From: Hoplostethus atlanticus
Taxonomy: Eukaryota; Chordata; Actinopteri; Trachichthyiformes; Trachichthyidae
DNA length: 64,000 nt
Assembly (NCBI GenBank): GCA_034670405.1
Contig: JAXDDX010000003.1
Coordinates: 6,884,001-6,948,000 of the forward strand
Direction of reading: 5' to 3'
The notes under the pieces were generated by a model. It made no database searches and was not told the origin of the DNA. It saw only the letters and a list, made by a program, of their open reading frames with translations. This document shows positions 51,701 through 61,748 of this stretch, in pieces. Position 1 is the stretch's first letter; each line of letters opens with the position of its first letter. The translations under genes were made by a program, and so were the position numbers.

Positions 51701-54700
51701 CACCATCTAGTGCAATGAATGTGTGAACCAAGTTATAAAACACATTCTGCTATATTCCTGTAAAGTGACCCATTTATAAAATTCCCTGATACTCCCTGAC
51801 TTCCCCAGAGAATTTATCAAATTCTCCGACCTTCCTTCCTTTCCTTTCCTTGTCTGGAAAACATATTTCGCAATCCTTCCACAGTAGTTATTTAGTCATT
51901 TAGTCAAAGCATCCTAGAGTGTAGACTGGAAAATAGCTGCGAGCAGGTAGAATTTGCTGTAAATACAGTAATTTGCAAAGAATTTGGGAAAGTAAATCAA
52001 GAATTTAGCAGGAATTCTTTCTCTGTGATGGCATGAATAGCTCTTTGACTCTACACAGGGGAGGTAGTGTGTAAAACAGTGTAAGAAATGTGTGAATTCA
52101 AAGTGCTTGAATGTATTATATGCGGGTAGGTTTTAAAGCGGTGTGGGTGAATTGGACACATTGACCAAATATAGTTAAAATGGCCGTGAAACGTTCCTTT
52201 TTTCTGATGCATGAGTAGCAGCAGCAGATGCAGAAATCCTGAGAATCTGGGCTCCAGATGGGCTGAGCATGGAGGAATAAGAGCTGGCAGGCCAGAACAC
52301 TGCAGAGGCACAGTAGCCACTCCAGATTGATGAGGCAGAGAATAATGCTCCAAACCCCCAGGAAAAGGGACACATTCCTCCACAATAAAAACCCTTTCCC
52401 TGGCGCAGCAATCCTACCGTACAGCAGTCAAACACCTAATTCAGTCCATCATACTTCACAGAAGGATAAACCCCACAGCCGTGTGGCCAGACACTCTATA
52501 AGATGATGAAATATACGAGGCGATATTTGAGTATATCATTTTCGGGTTCTTCGGTTCAGCATATTGTCGGTGGCTTGGTGAGGACCCACACACATAGCGT
52601 TGGTGGCACTGAAATGCCATCAAATCGGAAACATGACTAAGACCCCGCAAACGTCCCTGGAATTCGGGGTGAAACAATACATGAATAACTCTGCCAGTCA
52701 CCATGGCCCCCACTCACTTTCAGCCTGCTATGTCAACAGAGCTGACCAGCTGGAATGCAGGAGCCACTGCAAAGCATGGAGAGTGGTCCTTTGCAGTCAG
52801 ACCCTTAAAATACTACCTCTCTCTCTCTGTTATCAGGGCCATTTCAAACAGGTATATGTCACATAAGGCGAGACGAGAGGATTCAAGGGAAATAAGATTC
52901 ATACAAGAGAGAAAATGAAGAAAGGGGATTCTAATAACTACCACACATTCACCAAAATCAGTCACAGCACTTCAATCAACAGCTAGATTCAGCTAATTTC
53001 ATACAACCAGGCGCCTCTGATAATTATATTATCAGTTTATATTAAAGCCATTTGCCAAAGATTTCTAAAATGGATTATTCATTCAATCTTTTCTAGAATA
53101 AAATGTCACTTGTGCTTAGTTCACAAGTTAACATTTACTGTGGTTTGCAGCTACAAACTTTATTGTATTGCTTACATCCAGTTTATGCTGGTACATTTTT
53201 GCTAGCCAAATACTACATCCCCAAACTCACTGAATACAGCACATCTCAGCACAAAGCTTCTTTTCTACCTTCCTTACCTTATTCACCAATTTCTTTTTTC
53301 AAAAATGTAGCTAAAACAGTTGAAATTCAAATGTTTTCTTTTCTGAGTTGATGGAGCAAGTGGGTCCTGGTTGTATTCACTGGCTGAGGTTAGAGGGTAT
53401 GACATTTTAGCATTGAGACTGAATGATGTTCATTTTGAGAACTGTTTTCAAAGGCTTAATCGTAACTTTGGTCATCCTGATGGCAGTTTAAAATCCCACA
53501 AAGTAGTCAAACCGTGCTAGCTGGGAAATGGCAGTTCGTTCTTGAGGCTTCTGGTTATCAAAATAAAATGGAAACCCTCCAGTGAATCAGGAGTTAATAT
53601 TCACCCAAGTCATGGAGGAACTATTTAGAAGTACCTCAACAAACAGTAAATCATGCACATAAGAGAGAAAAAACAGATTTCTAACTCCCACACACATTTC
53701 AAAGATCTTTTCTGTATTTGTCACAGGTGACCTAAATTGTTGCTTTGCTGTCAAACCAGACATCCATCATCTCTTCATGATCACAAAACCTGCTTAGTGT
53801 GTTACTGTGGCTTAATCCTCTGCGATGATACAGGGAGTCTTGCCCCCAGAGCGAGGTGCATTATCTGACTCGTCTTAGTTTGTGTATGGTGTGACTATGC
53901 TGATGCTGGATCTGTACTGATGGAAAGTTCTGTTGTGAAATGTGGCCACCCTTTGATCCAGCTCTAGGGTGCTCACACCTGCAGGAGGGAAGGGAGTGGT
54001 AGCGGTTTATCCCTTCTGTTGTTATGCGTGCCCAGCCCCCCCCAGCCTCTCGGGACAGGCCTTAAATCTCCAGGTTGAGGGACATGGCCTTGGACAAAGC
54101 TGAGTGGAGGGGCAGGCCCCGCTGTGGTAAAAACACTTCTATATTCCTAGAAACACAGCAGTGGTTACAGTCCACAAACGAGACTAAGAGCCCATAAAAC
54201 TGCCAGGCAGACATTCACTGATATGTTTGCTCTCTGTGGGGTTTTCTAGTTACATAACTGACCCTATAGCTTATCACATAGCAGCGTTTGTTATTGTCAC
54301 TCAATACTTCATTATTCACCAATAAAAAGGGCACCCTTTGACTCCCTACCGGCTTTGCGTTTGGCATTGTTTGCAATTGCATATGAACTTTATAACTACT
54401 GTATTTATTTTATTGGAATGAGGAAAAGCAAGAGAGCTATAAAATGACACATGACAAACACAATCGAAACTCCAACGGTTTATACCTTATGCTCAATCAG
54501 CCACCGGAGCACCCTGTATTCATACTCTGTAATACTGTACTACTGTATTCTCATATCTGATTCCCTCCATGTTTTGGCTACCAGCACGCTGTGTAATCAT
54601 TTGTAGTGCGCTTTGAAGAGAGCAGACAGGCAAAGGTGTAATTACGCAACACACTTAAGCTCTTAAGTAAAAGCAAAGAAAAGGCTACATAACCAAAAAG

Positions 54701-54757
54701 ACCTTCGTTCTACCTTTTGAGCCTGAACTGTCACTTATATCCAAACACCTTTCATAC

Positions 54758-54920
54758 CTCCAGCAATCTTCTTGAGTAGTTGCTGCCTGGCGATGATCCT
54801 GCCCAGCCTGTACCCAGAGCGTCTCCGGTGATGGTCCATTCTCAGGTAGATATCCTGAGTCTCTGGGGTCATGCTGCCCAGACATTCGCTGCCCGGGGAC
54901 TCTGGGAGCTCCCTGAACAT
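54758..54920 (-). CDS. stard13: stard13 exon 1a (first coding exon, 1112-aa isoform)
   Basis: Residues 1-54: MFRELPESPGSECLGSMTPE, TQDIYLRMDHHRRRSGYRLG, RIIARQQLLKKIAG. This matches the N-terminus of the long mammalian STARD13 form (M-F-S-Q..., S-M-T-P-E, I-L-A-R). The ATG at 54920 is the first real ATG in frame; a GTG further upstream in frame is not a start. The donor is G/GTATGA, phase 1, joining AA of exon 2 to make glutamate. A CA microsatellite begins 50 bases upstream of the ATG. Confidence 0.93.
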
Positions 54921-54969
54921 AACTAGAACACTGTACCCCCCGAAACCAGGCCGCTGACTGCAACACACT

Positions 54970-54994
54970 CACACACACACACACACACACACAC
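54970..54994. repeat. (AC)n microsatellite at the exon 1a 5' side
   Basis: A 25-base AC run (GT in the transcript), 50-74 bases upstream of the exon 1a ATG, probably within the 5'UTR. Confidence 0.95.
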
Positions 54995-55109
54995 TCTCCT
55001 ACCGACGGCAAACTTCACAGACAGGCGCAACAAGCTTAAAGTGAGCTGAGAGGGACAAGAGAGCAGAGCCTAGGGGGAGGAGTGCCAACACTTCACTCTA
55101 CCTCTGCGG

Positions 55110-55119
55110 GTCACGTGAC
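55110..55119. promoter_or_regulatory. palindromic E-box (CLEAR/USF-type)
   Basis: GTCACGTGAC is a perfect 10-bp palindrome and equals the core bound by TFEB/MITF and USF factors. It lies about 190 bp upstream of the exon 1a ATG. Confidence 0.5.
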
Positions 55120-55483
55120 CACAGAGAGGCCAATGGCAGGGAAGAACTGGGAGTACTGCCTACCTTGCTGAGCTGAATCCAATGTCTGTGCGAGCGCCTG
55201 TCAGCCTCCCCCTGCTCTGGAGGGAAATATAAATACCAATGGAATGCCTATGAACTGAGTAAGGAGAGCAGGAGTGGAAGAAAAGGGGGTGGGGGGTGTG
55301 GGAGGGCTTAGAAAAATAGTGGCATATAGGCCCGCCCTGCCCAAGAACAACTCCTCTGCTGTTGCTGTTGGTGCAGGTGCCAAGTTTACTGGGTAAGAGT
55401 GAGTCTGTGCCATGGAGAGAAATCTACCGAGGGCGAGAGAGGGAGAAGTTGTTTTTCCCGGTGGTAGAATGCTAATTTCTGTT

Positions 55484-55510
55484 CCCCCACCCCCCCACCC
55501 CCCCACCCCC
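55484..55510 (-). promoter_or_regulatory. G-quadruplex motif upstream of stard13 exon 1a
   Basis: On the minus strand there are four G runs of 5, 7, 7 and 5 separated by single T. Such one-base loops form very stable parallel quadruplexes. It lies about 565 bp upstream of the ATG, on the coding strand of stard13. Confidence 0.7.
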
Positions 55511-55654
55511 GTCACATAACCGCTGACTTCCAGCTGCAGCAAAGCCTCTCAACAGGCCTCCGCAGAGTGTCAGCACCTTGGAGAAAAGCAGTCTGAACAC
55601 CTATATAATGAGAGACCTAGATCCCCTACGCCCTACCAAACAGAAGGCTGGGAA

Positions 55655-55660
55655 AGACGG

Positions 55661-55693
<33 letters not shown>

Positions 55694-55740
55694 TAGATAG
55701 ATAGATACTTTATTGATCCGCGGGGGGAAATTCTGGATTT
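55655..55740. repeat. (GACA)n-(GATA)n plus dispersed-repeat tail
   Basis: GACA units (55655-55690) pass into GATA units (55691-55706), then CTTTATTGATCC and GCGGGGGGAAATTCTGGAT, the same tail as at 43924-43971 with one base change. Confidence 0.85.
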
Positions 55741-57303
55741 TGTCGTGACTTAGCAGTAACCCCCGAAGCTGAATCTGCCATGAACTAAGCAATTCCTTGG
55801 GCCGAATCTGGAACAGTTTAAAAGGAATCATAACCTTATTATCATTTGTGATTTTCAAAAATAAAACCCCGGCACCTCTGTTTTAAAAAAAATCCATTGG
55901 TGTCAGCCGGTTTCCAGCACGGAACAACAAGGTCCTCACACCTGAAATAGTCTCCACATCCACACAAACAGACCCACCCACCCTACTTGTGACAGTGCTG
56001 GTCTCTGCATACAGGCCGCCTGTGTATTGCGAGCACAGCGCCATACATATGAATAGGGCACAAATGGGCTGGCAACCAAGTCAAACACAGCCCCTCTCTG
56101 TCCCGCTGCCTGGCTGGTAAAACCCACCCTAGCTTAAGCACACAAAGACCACAATTCAGCAGCACACTTCAGAGCCCTCTGCAAGATTTTCATAAACTTC
56201 TCCTGGGTTTAATGGTCCTCCCCACACCCCCGGGCAGCAGCTATTTCAATGTGTCACTGCTGTTTGTTCAGGTAGCAGGTGGTGGTGTGACATTGTGCAG
56301 ATCATTTCATGTGGTGACTTCTACACACACACTAATACACGCGTGCACACACACTTACGTCCATTCCTCCTGGTGAATATACTGCAGAAGGATCAACATT
56401 ACCTAAAGTGTCAGATCCTGAAAATGAGAGACGGTGCGCTCACAGTGGCGTGATCTCGCCAAACTCTTTTTCCAACCCTGTCTAGACGAAGAAAATCACC
56501 GAGTGCATCATACGTATCACGTTACGGAATCAATCAACCACTGCTATGCAACGTAATAATGACTGAGGTTAATGCGCCCCCCCCAGGTGTTTTTGTCAGT
56601 GTCCTCACTCAAATAACTCAGCAGGATTGTGGAAGAGCAATAAGATCTCCAGTTATGCTCATTGGACGTCCTTTGCGTTTAACTTTGAGCTGCATGCCGT
56701 GAAGAAACGGCTGCGGTGTGTGTCCTTAGTGGGAGTGTTGTGTGTCGGGCGCTGTGACTTGAGCCCTTATCAAACTTGTTCCAGCTTGCCCTCTCTAGGT
56801 TTCAGAGCTTAACTACTATACAGCATGGAAAAAGGAATCCAGACTCGCATCACACACACAAACAAAAAACACAAAAGGGCTACGGTAGATGCTGATCCAC
56901 TTGGCAAAGATAAGAAGTGCATTGTTCTCTACAATGACGAAACTAAGTCACATTAAAGTTACAATTTGGAGCCGTGTCCAGCCCTCCTTCATTCATCCAG
57001 GTGTAATCAGAGGGGATCCTCATTCTGAGTTAGCATCACAGAGTCAGACTTGGGGCGCAGGGCTGATCAGCTCAGAGGCAGCTGGGTGGTGTTTAGACAC
57101 CAGTTTGATGTGGTATGATTCAGAGGCAGACACGTGTAATCTGCACTGGGCAGTCCTGGTTGTGGCGTGGCTAAGTTTCCTGTGGTTAGGGGAGGAGGCT
57201 TAAGAATAGCCCCGACGTGACTGATGATTTCCACCGAGTCGAGCTGGCTACGCTACGTCTGGGCTGCGGGGAATCACCCGTTAATACCGCCGGACCGCTG
57301 GAG

Positions 57304-57404
57304 CTACTTTCCAGGTAACGCCAAGCATTTGAGTAGCGCCTGTTAATGACTCAGTGGCAGAGGAAGCGCAGCAGATTTTCTTTCTTTGCGTATAACACAG
57401 TGAG
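57304..57404. repeat. diverged copy related to 58833-58932
   Basis: TACTTTCC, then a TTGAGTA..CCT.TTAAT core, GAGGA, ATTTTCTTT and TATAACA.AGTGA follow in the same order as at 58833-58932. It is an old local duplication; the identity level was judged by eye only. Confidence 0.5.
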
Positions 57405-58089
57405 CTCCAAACCTAGTAGCAGGCGCTCTACTTCAGACACAAAGCAGTCAAAACTTCAGTTCACTTCTCAACCCGCTGAAACTGTGATTCAGGTTTGAGA
57501 TAAATATCTTACAGCAAAACTGCACAACTATTCAGACCTCAATCTCATATTTAGCACTCCTGTGTTTTCCCCAAAATAGACATGGGTCCCGAGATGTTTA
57601 TGACATCTGCTCTTGAGGAAAAGTAAAAATAAGTCTAGCAAATCTAATGATATTTTAAAGTAAAACACAATCACACGTTTGTTCATGCTGTGTTAGAATA
57701 AACTAAAATAAGTTGCTCACATATGGATATAGATTTTTTTTAACTAGTGGGTTCATAATAATTAATAGAAATAATTTCAAATGTCAGCAGATGTTTCTTA
57801 CATTCAAGTGATATTGCCATTTTTATCACTTCCAATTACACGACAGGTGGTTTTGACCAAGCAGTCTGCTTGATGTTCGAGTCGTGCTGATAATTTACAA
57901 AAAGTACAACTTGCTTCATGAAAAAAAGTAATTGGCTGCTTTGCCCATTAGCTGTCTGCACTGTGTTCTCTCTTTTTAATTGCTATTTATATTTATTTAA
58001 TTACGATTTGAGTAATACCTTTCAGACTGGAGACAAGTTTGAAATTGTAAATTGCGATTTTACACAGTGTGATTATGAATTTGTTTCTG

Positions 58090-58260
58090 AGACATGAACA
58101 TGCAGGTAGAGGAGTCGGGGAGCAGGGGAAGCCGGGGGGGAAGCTTCAGTATCTGGCTCAAGGACACAGGGATGGACACACGCTGGCTGTGGTGGGAATA
58201 AAAACCTGTGATCTTCAGCTACAGGAAAGTCTCTTCAACCACCAGACCACCCTGCACCTC
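58090..58260 (+). repeat. dispersed repeat fragment
   Basis: TGGCTCAAGGACACAGGGAT, GGTGGGAATAAAAACCTGTG and CAACCACCAGACCACCCTGC follow the layout of the common fish repeat with a 'CTCAAGGACAC...ACC(A)GACCACC' order. It is degraded. Confidence 0.5.
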
Positions 58261-58328
58261 ACGCCCAGCCACATTACCACCACGCCCATAATCACAGTAA
58301 AGGATGCCTTCTTGAGTATTAATGCTAT

Positions 58329-58332
<4 letters not shown>

Positions 58333-58398
<66 letters not shown>
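58333..58398. repeat. (CA)n microsatellite
   Basis: A pure CA run of 66 bases. Confidence 0.98.
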
Positions 58399-58401
<3 letters not shown>

Positions 58402-58720
58402 ATTAATATATTATCAAAAGCCATAAATTATATTTTGTTGATCCTCCACACTCCAGAGTTCAGCTGTTGCAGTATATTTTATGGCTTACATACTATCCTC
58501 AGTCTGGTTTGTGCTTTCTTTCTTTTTCTTTTTTTAAAAATTGGATGTATTGAAGAACCCATTTACCCAAAACCTCCATGTGTTAAAACCTGGCAACTCA
58601 TTTGGCAGGTGCTCGAAAATGTCAGTTTAAATATTTTTGACTTGCTGCCCAAGTTCTGAGTTACGCCCCTGCATACCCAAAGTCTAAACGCGAATGAGAG
58701 ACTATTCTCTCTTATAGGAC

Positions 58721-59130
58721 AACTCTGAGTCACAGCCTCAATGTGTAAAAAAATGTGATGTATCTCTCTCTGTAATGAAAAATGTCTATAAGATAATTTC
58801 CCTGACAGCTAGCATCCATCAATATTTGGCTACTACTTTCCTGAAGCAATTGAGTAACACCTATTAATCACCCAGGGGAAGAGGATGCTCACCATATTTT
58901 CTTTTTAAATATTTGCTTATAACAAAGTGACCGTCACCATAGTAGCGGGGAGTAAGTCAAGTTCACTTGACTTATTATCAATAATTCCTTTCCACACATA
59001 TTTCCTCTAATCACCTAAATCAGCCGACTCTGAGTCACAGCCTTTATGTGTAAAAAGATTTGAAGTATCTCTCGGTAATGAAACATGCATTTCTCTGACA
59101 GCTACCATCCATCAGTGTTTGGCTACAAAT
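58721..59130. repeat. diverged tandem duplication, about 305-bp period
   Basis: The first unit (58721-58834) and the second (59026-59128) share CTCTGAGTCACAGCCT, ATGTGTAAAAA, GTATCTCTC, GTAATGAAA, CTGACAGCTA and CATCCATCA in the same order. The space between carries the segment related to 57304-57404. Confidence 0.8.
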
Positions 59131-59384
59131 AAGCCACCTTCTGGGACACATCCATTTCCTTGGTGACCGGCCAGATCCATTACTGATGAGCCACAAATCA
59201 CTGTCAGAGGGTCTACTATACCTGACCTAATTTCATACAAATTCAACGCTCCTCCTTCAGATTTCCTCATAATCTGGTGACAAGAGAGGGGGTTCTTTGT
59301 TGGTTGCCAAACGTACACAGGAGAATGGGACAATATATATCTGTGATGACAATAATACTCCATTGAGATACAACTCTTAGAAGA

Positions 59385-59500
59385 CGTGGTTGCAGGTTTG
59401 GGCATATGCCTCTATTAGGAGACCAAGATGGGGCATCAGGGTGGGCTTGAAGAGACCATCCTTCAACCCAGCGGGGGTTGAGTTCAAGCCCCGTGTCAGC
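59385..59500 (+). repeat. SINE-like fragment with B-box
   Basis: GAGACCATCCTTCAACCC followed by GGTTGAGTTCAAGCCCCG resembles the tRNA-derived head of fish V-type SINEs. The A box and the tail are not clear. Confidence 0.45.
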
Positions 59501-59667
59501 AAGCATCCACCCTGCTACAGTGTCTGTGAGGAGGTCGCTGAAGCCCTACCAACTCTCTGGGTGTGGTTCTGCAGCTGAGCCTGCAGGATCAATATCAAAT
59601 TATTAGTCTGTCTCTCATGTCAGAGGTCTATGTCTGGCCCCTCATTGTTTAGTGTGCATATAAACAG

Positions 59668-60008
59668 TGTTACACCCCTGTGTGTGGTGGCTGCCGGTGC
59701 TCGTTGTCTCCCTCTCACAGGTGGATTGCTGACAGGTGTGTGAGGTGGGGCTGATTGGCTTCAGCAGTGAGGACCTGGGGCATAAAAGGAGTTGCCTGCC
59801 TAGTGAGTGCCCTTCTCTCGGTCTCCAGCAGCTGTTTTGTTTTAGTTATAGGTTTCCATTGCACAGTCCAGGTTGCGCTACACTTATGCTTCAGACATCC
59901 ATCTATACTGAAACCTTTATCTGTTAAATCTTGTTTTGTAATAAACACATTGTCTGCCATGTGTGGTCTCCCCTTTTTTGTATTGCCTTCAGCCAGGCCT
60001 ATGTAACA
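59668..60008 (+). mobile_element. candidate solo LTR (341 bp)
   Basis: The element begins TGTTACA and ends TGTAACA, a perfect 7-bp inverted repeat with TG...CA ends. It is flanked by ACAG on both sides (59664-59667 and 60009-60012), a 4-bp target duplication as in Gypsy/ERV-type elements. Inside there is a TATA-like CATAAAAG at 59781 and an AATAAA at 59940-59945, in the order of a U3-R-U5 LTR read on the plus strand. No primer-binding site, gag or pol follows, so internal recombination probably left only the LTR. The orientation follows from the TATA and poly(A) signals. Confidence 0.65.
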
Positions 60009-61602
60009 ACAGCAAGTGAAGGGTTGTAGAGACTGCCAGATGCATGGCACATCACCGAGATACATATATGGAAAAGAATGCAAGATTAATGTGTCAACTA
60101 TCCAAACAACGCAGGACTCAGCTGCTACATCAGTGAAGTGCCTAGGCAGGCTGCACAGCTGAGGCACGCACGTATCAAACCTCGTGCACAAAATAAACTG
60201 GCTCACGTGACAGGTGATCAGCAGCTATCAATGCTGCCAAACACAAGAGAACAGACCAATCTGAAAAGGCATGTGAAACAAGTTCTGTCTGTTCCCTCAG
60301 TGGTCGTTTCACTGCACCTAGTGGTAGACTTTGGCTACTGCAAAAATGAGTTTTGATTCAAAGTCGTCGCGCGACAGCTTTTACAGTACGTTGCTTTTAC
60401 TAGGCTTTACTGACCAAAAATAGGCTACAGAAACTAAAAATATTACGCCGTGACAAAACGAAAATATAGGCCCATCTGTGTTGAGTACCAAGTTTCTTGA
60501 TTGCAGTTGACAATTCATGATGTGATTTGATTTAAAACAGAAATGAAATTAATCTGCATGCAAGATAAATACTGCTTAAAAGGCAGACATCTACAGTTGG
60601 TTGGTTAATACATATGCAAGCTCATGGTGAGGAGTGAATATCACTAATGCAAAAATTAAATAAAATGCCCGGGTAGTTAAGAAATTATACAGAAACATAT
60701 TTTTTTCTATCTCTCTCTCACACACACAAATGCTTGATATTGTGCACTTTGACAAGGTTTTTTGTTGCGGAAATGCCCGATGTGCAGAAATCCGTATAGA
60801 AATAATGTGTTTTTCAGAACAAGTAATCCTTTCCTATAATACTCACTGACTATAATCACGTATTTTAGCCGTTAAATGTGTTTGATAGCCAAACAAAAGG
60901 ACGCGTTTATTTGAACACTTTCTAATCCGATGGACATAAATCATACGCAGTAATGTAAATATATTTTTACTCGTCCTGTCATCCTATAGCCACTATTTCT
61001 ACTTCAAAACAAAAATTACGCATCAGCGCCACTCGGCGGTGTGACTAATTCATAGTTATATAGAGTTGGTGTTCAGAGGGAATATACTACTGTGGTGTTA
61101 AATCCCTGGGATCCTGGCTACAGAGCATCACCCACAGTGTTAATTTTAGTTGAATGAACATTTCCCATGACATTTAATCCTGATCAGAATTTAAAGGTGT
61201 CACATTTTCATTTAAAAAAATTATGAATTATACTCATGCATATATTAACATATTGACATTTTTATTTTAGTTCTACTTTTTTCACTCAGCTAAACTAGTA
61301 GTATGTTACCAGAGATGTGCTGGAAAAGGTGGGAAAACTATGACCTCCAACCACCAATATTAACAAAAATCAATAATATTTTCAGAAAAGAATGAATGAA
61401 TGAATGACATCAGTTTGATAAATAGTTGCTAAATTGTATATCATGCATTTATGTCCTAAAGATTTATATCAGCTTAAAGGGCGGATAAACTGTGATTCCG
61501 TCAATAAAACGCTTGGTAAAATGACTTTTCATTTGGGTTTACATTCCACTCCACTCCTGGTTGTGACTCGTGTGATAATTGGGCTACCTATGGGCTACTG
61601 AC

Positions 61603-61726
61603 CTGCGAGTCGTCGCTCTCTGACATTTCTCCAAAGTAAATCCCAAGCTTTGGATGTGGAGCTCCGCAACTGCTCGCTGAAAGACCGCCTGAGCTTCAGT
61701 TTTGTGGAGTTTCTTTTAGAAGTCAT
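61603..61726 (-). CDS. stard13: stard13 exon 1b (alternative first coding exon, 1099-aa isoform)
   Basis: From a real ATG at 61726 the minus strand encodes 41 residues: MTSKRNSTKLKLRRSFSEQL, RSSTSKAWDLLWRNVRERRL, A. It then ends with a single G before donor GTCAGT. Spliced to exon 2 it gives R-E-R-R-L-A-E-I-E-A-K-E-A-C-D-W-L in frame, with the same phase as exon 1a. The peptide is very basic, with an RRSFS motif that fits a basophilic kinase or 14-3-3 site, and an aromatic WDLLW. DLC-family genes are known to use several first exons at this junction; I believe mammals have a similar form but cannot check. The exon is under 60 codons and easily missed. The alternative, chance open frame with matching phase, is unlikely given the family-like sequence. 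Confidence 0.82.
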
Positions 61727-61748
61727 CGCAAATCCTTGACTCGGTCAT
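61716..61748 (-). other. overlapping uORF at exon 1b
   Basis: An upstream ATG at 61748 opens a 10-codon frame (M-T-E-S-R-I-C-D-D-F) that ends with TAA at 61718-61716, after passing through the main ATG at 61726 in another frame. If the transcript includes it, it would reduce translation of the exon 1b isoform. Confidence 0.55.

Larger units (their letters stand above)
40247..54757 (-). other. stard13: stard13 intron 1 (exon 1a to exon 2)
   Basis: A 14.5 kb intron. It holds two dispersed-repeat tails (43924-43971 and 46108-46170), a pyrimidine-rich tract (47991-48079) and a CA microsatellite (48750-48793). Short frames such as 47803-48234 are low-complexity and not coding. I saw no other exon; a further alternative first exon cannot be ruled out by eye. 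Confidence 0.8.
54921..55600 (-). promoter_or_regulatory. stard13: stard13 exon 1a 5'UTR and promoter region
   Basis: The region upstream of exon 1a holds a CA microsatellite (54970-54994), a palindromic E-box GTCACGTGAC (55110-55119), an inverted CCAAT (plus-strand CCAAT at 55236-55240) next to an AT-rich TATA-like stretch, and a strong G-quadruplex motif on the transcribed strand (55484-55510). The start site is not known. Confidence 0.5.
54921..61602 (-). other. stard13: stard13 region between the two first exons
   Basis: For the long-range isoform (exon 1b to exon 2) this is intronic; for exon 1a it is upstream DNA. It contains the exon 1a promoter, repeat tails, a CA array (58333-58398), a diverged tandem duplication (58721-59130), a SINE-like fragment (59385-59500) and a candidate solo LTR (59668-60008). 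The stretches 55.75-57.2 and 60.0-61.6 kb show no gene. Confidence 0.75.
30858..61726 (-). other. stard13: stard13 gene, complete, two alternative first exons
   Basis: StAR-related lipid-transfer domain protein 13 (DLC2) is a GTPase-activating protein that inactivates RhoA and Cdc42 at focal adhesions, membranes and mitochondria; the START domain binds lipid. Fourteen coding exons with consistent phases join to 1112 residues, very close to the 1113 of the human long form as I recall it. Domains in order: SAM (about 55-120), a long disordered serine-rich linker with the tensin-binding S-V-Y-D-N-V (Y457) and an LD-like motif (480-494), RhoGAP (about 659-865, arginine finger R697), START (about 895-1105). 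STARD13 rather than DLC1 or STARD8 is shown by KKYATGRPDQKDLNENLAA, SRNSYVEADLHAPT, VEVEAPPSVVLNRVLRERH and the C-terminus EGPETKI. Teleosts usually have two copies (a and b); I cannot decide which this is. Confidence 0.95.

Noticed and set aside
54921-54968. Extended N-terminus of stard13 exon 1a beginning at 54968
   Set aside because: The codon at 54968 is GTG next to the microsatellite; the family start M-F is the ATG at 54920.
58069-58659. 196-codon plus-strand open frame
   Set aside because: It is held open by the CA microsatellite (Thr-His run) and by repeat sequence; no domain is recognisable.
59715-60206. 163-codon minus-strand open frame
   Set aside because: It lies mostly across the candidate LTR on the opposite strand from its signals and resembles no known protein.
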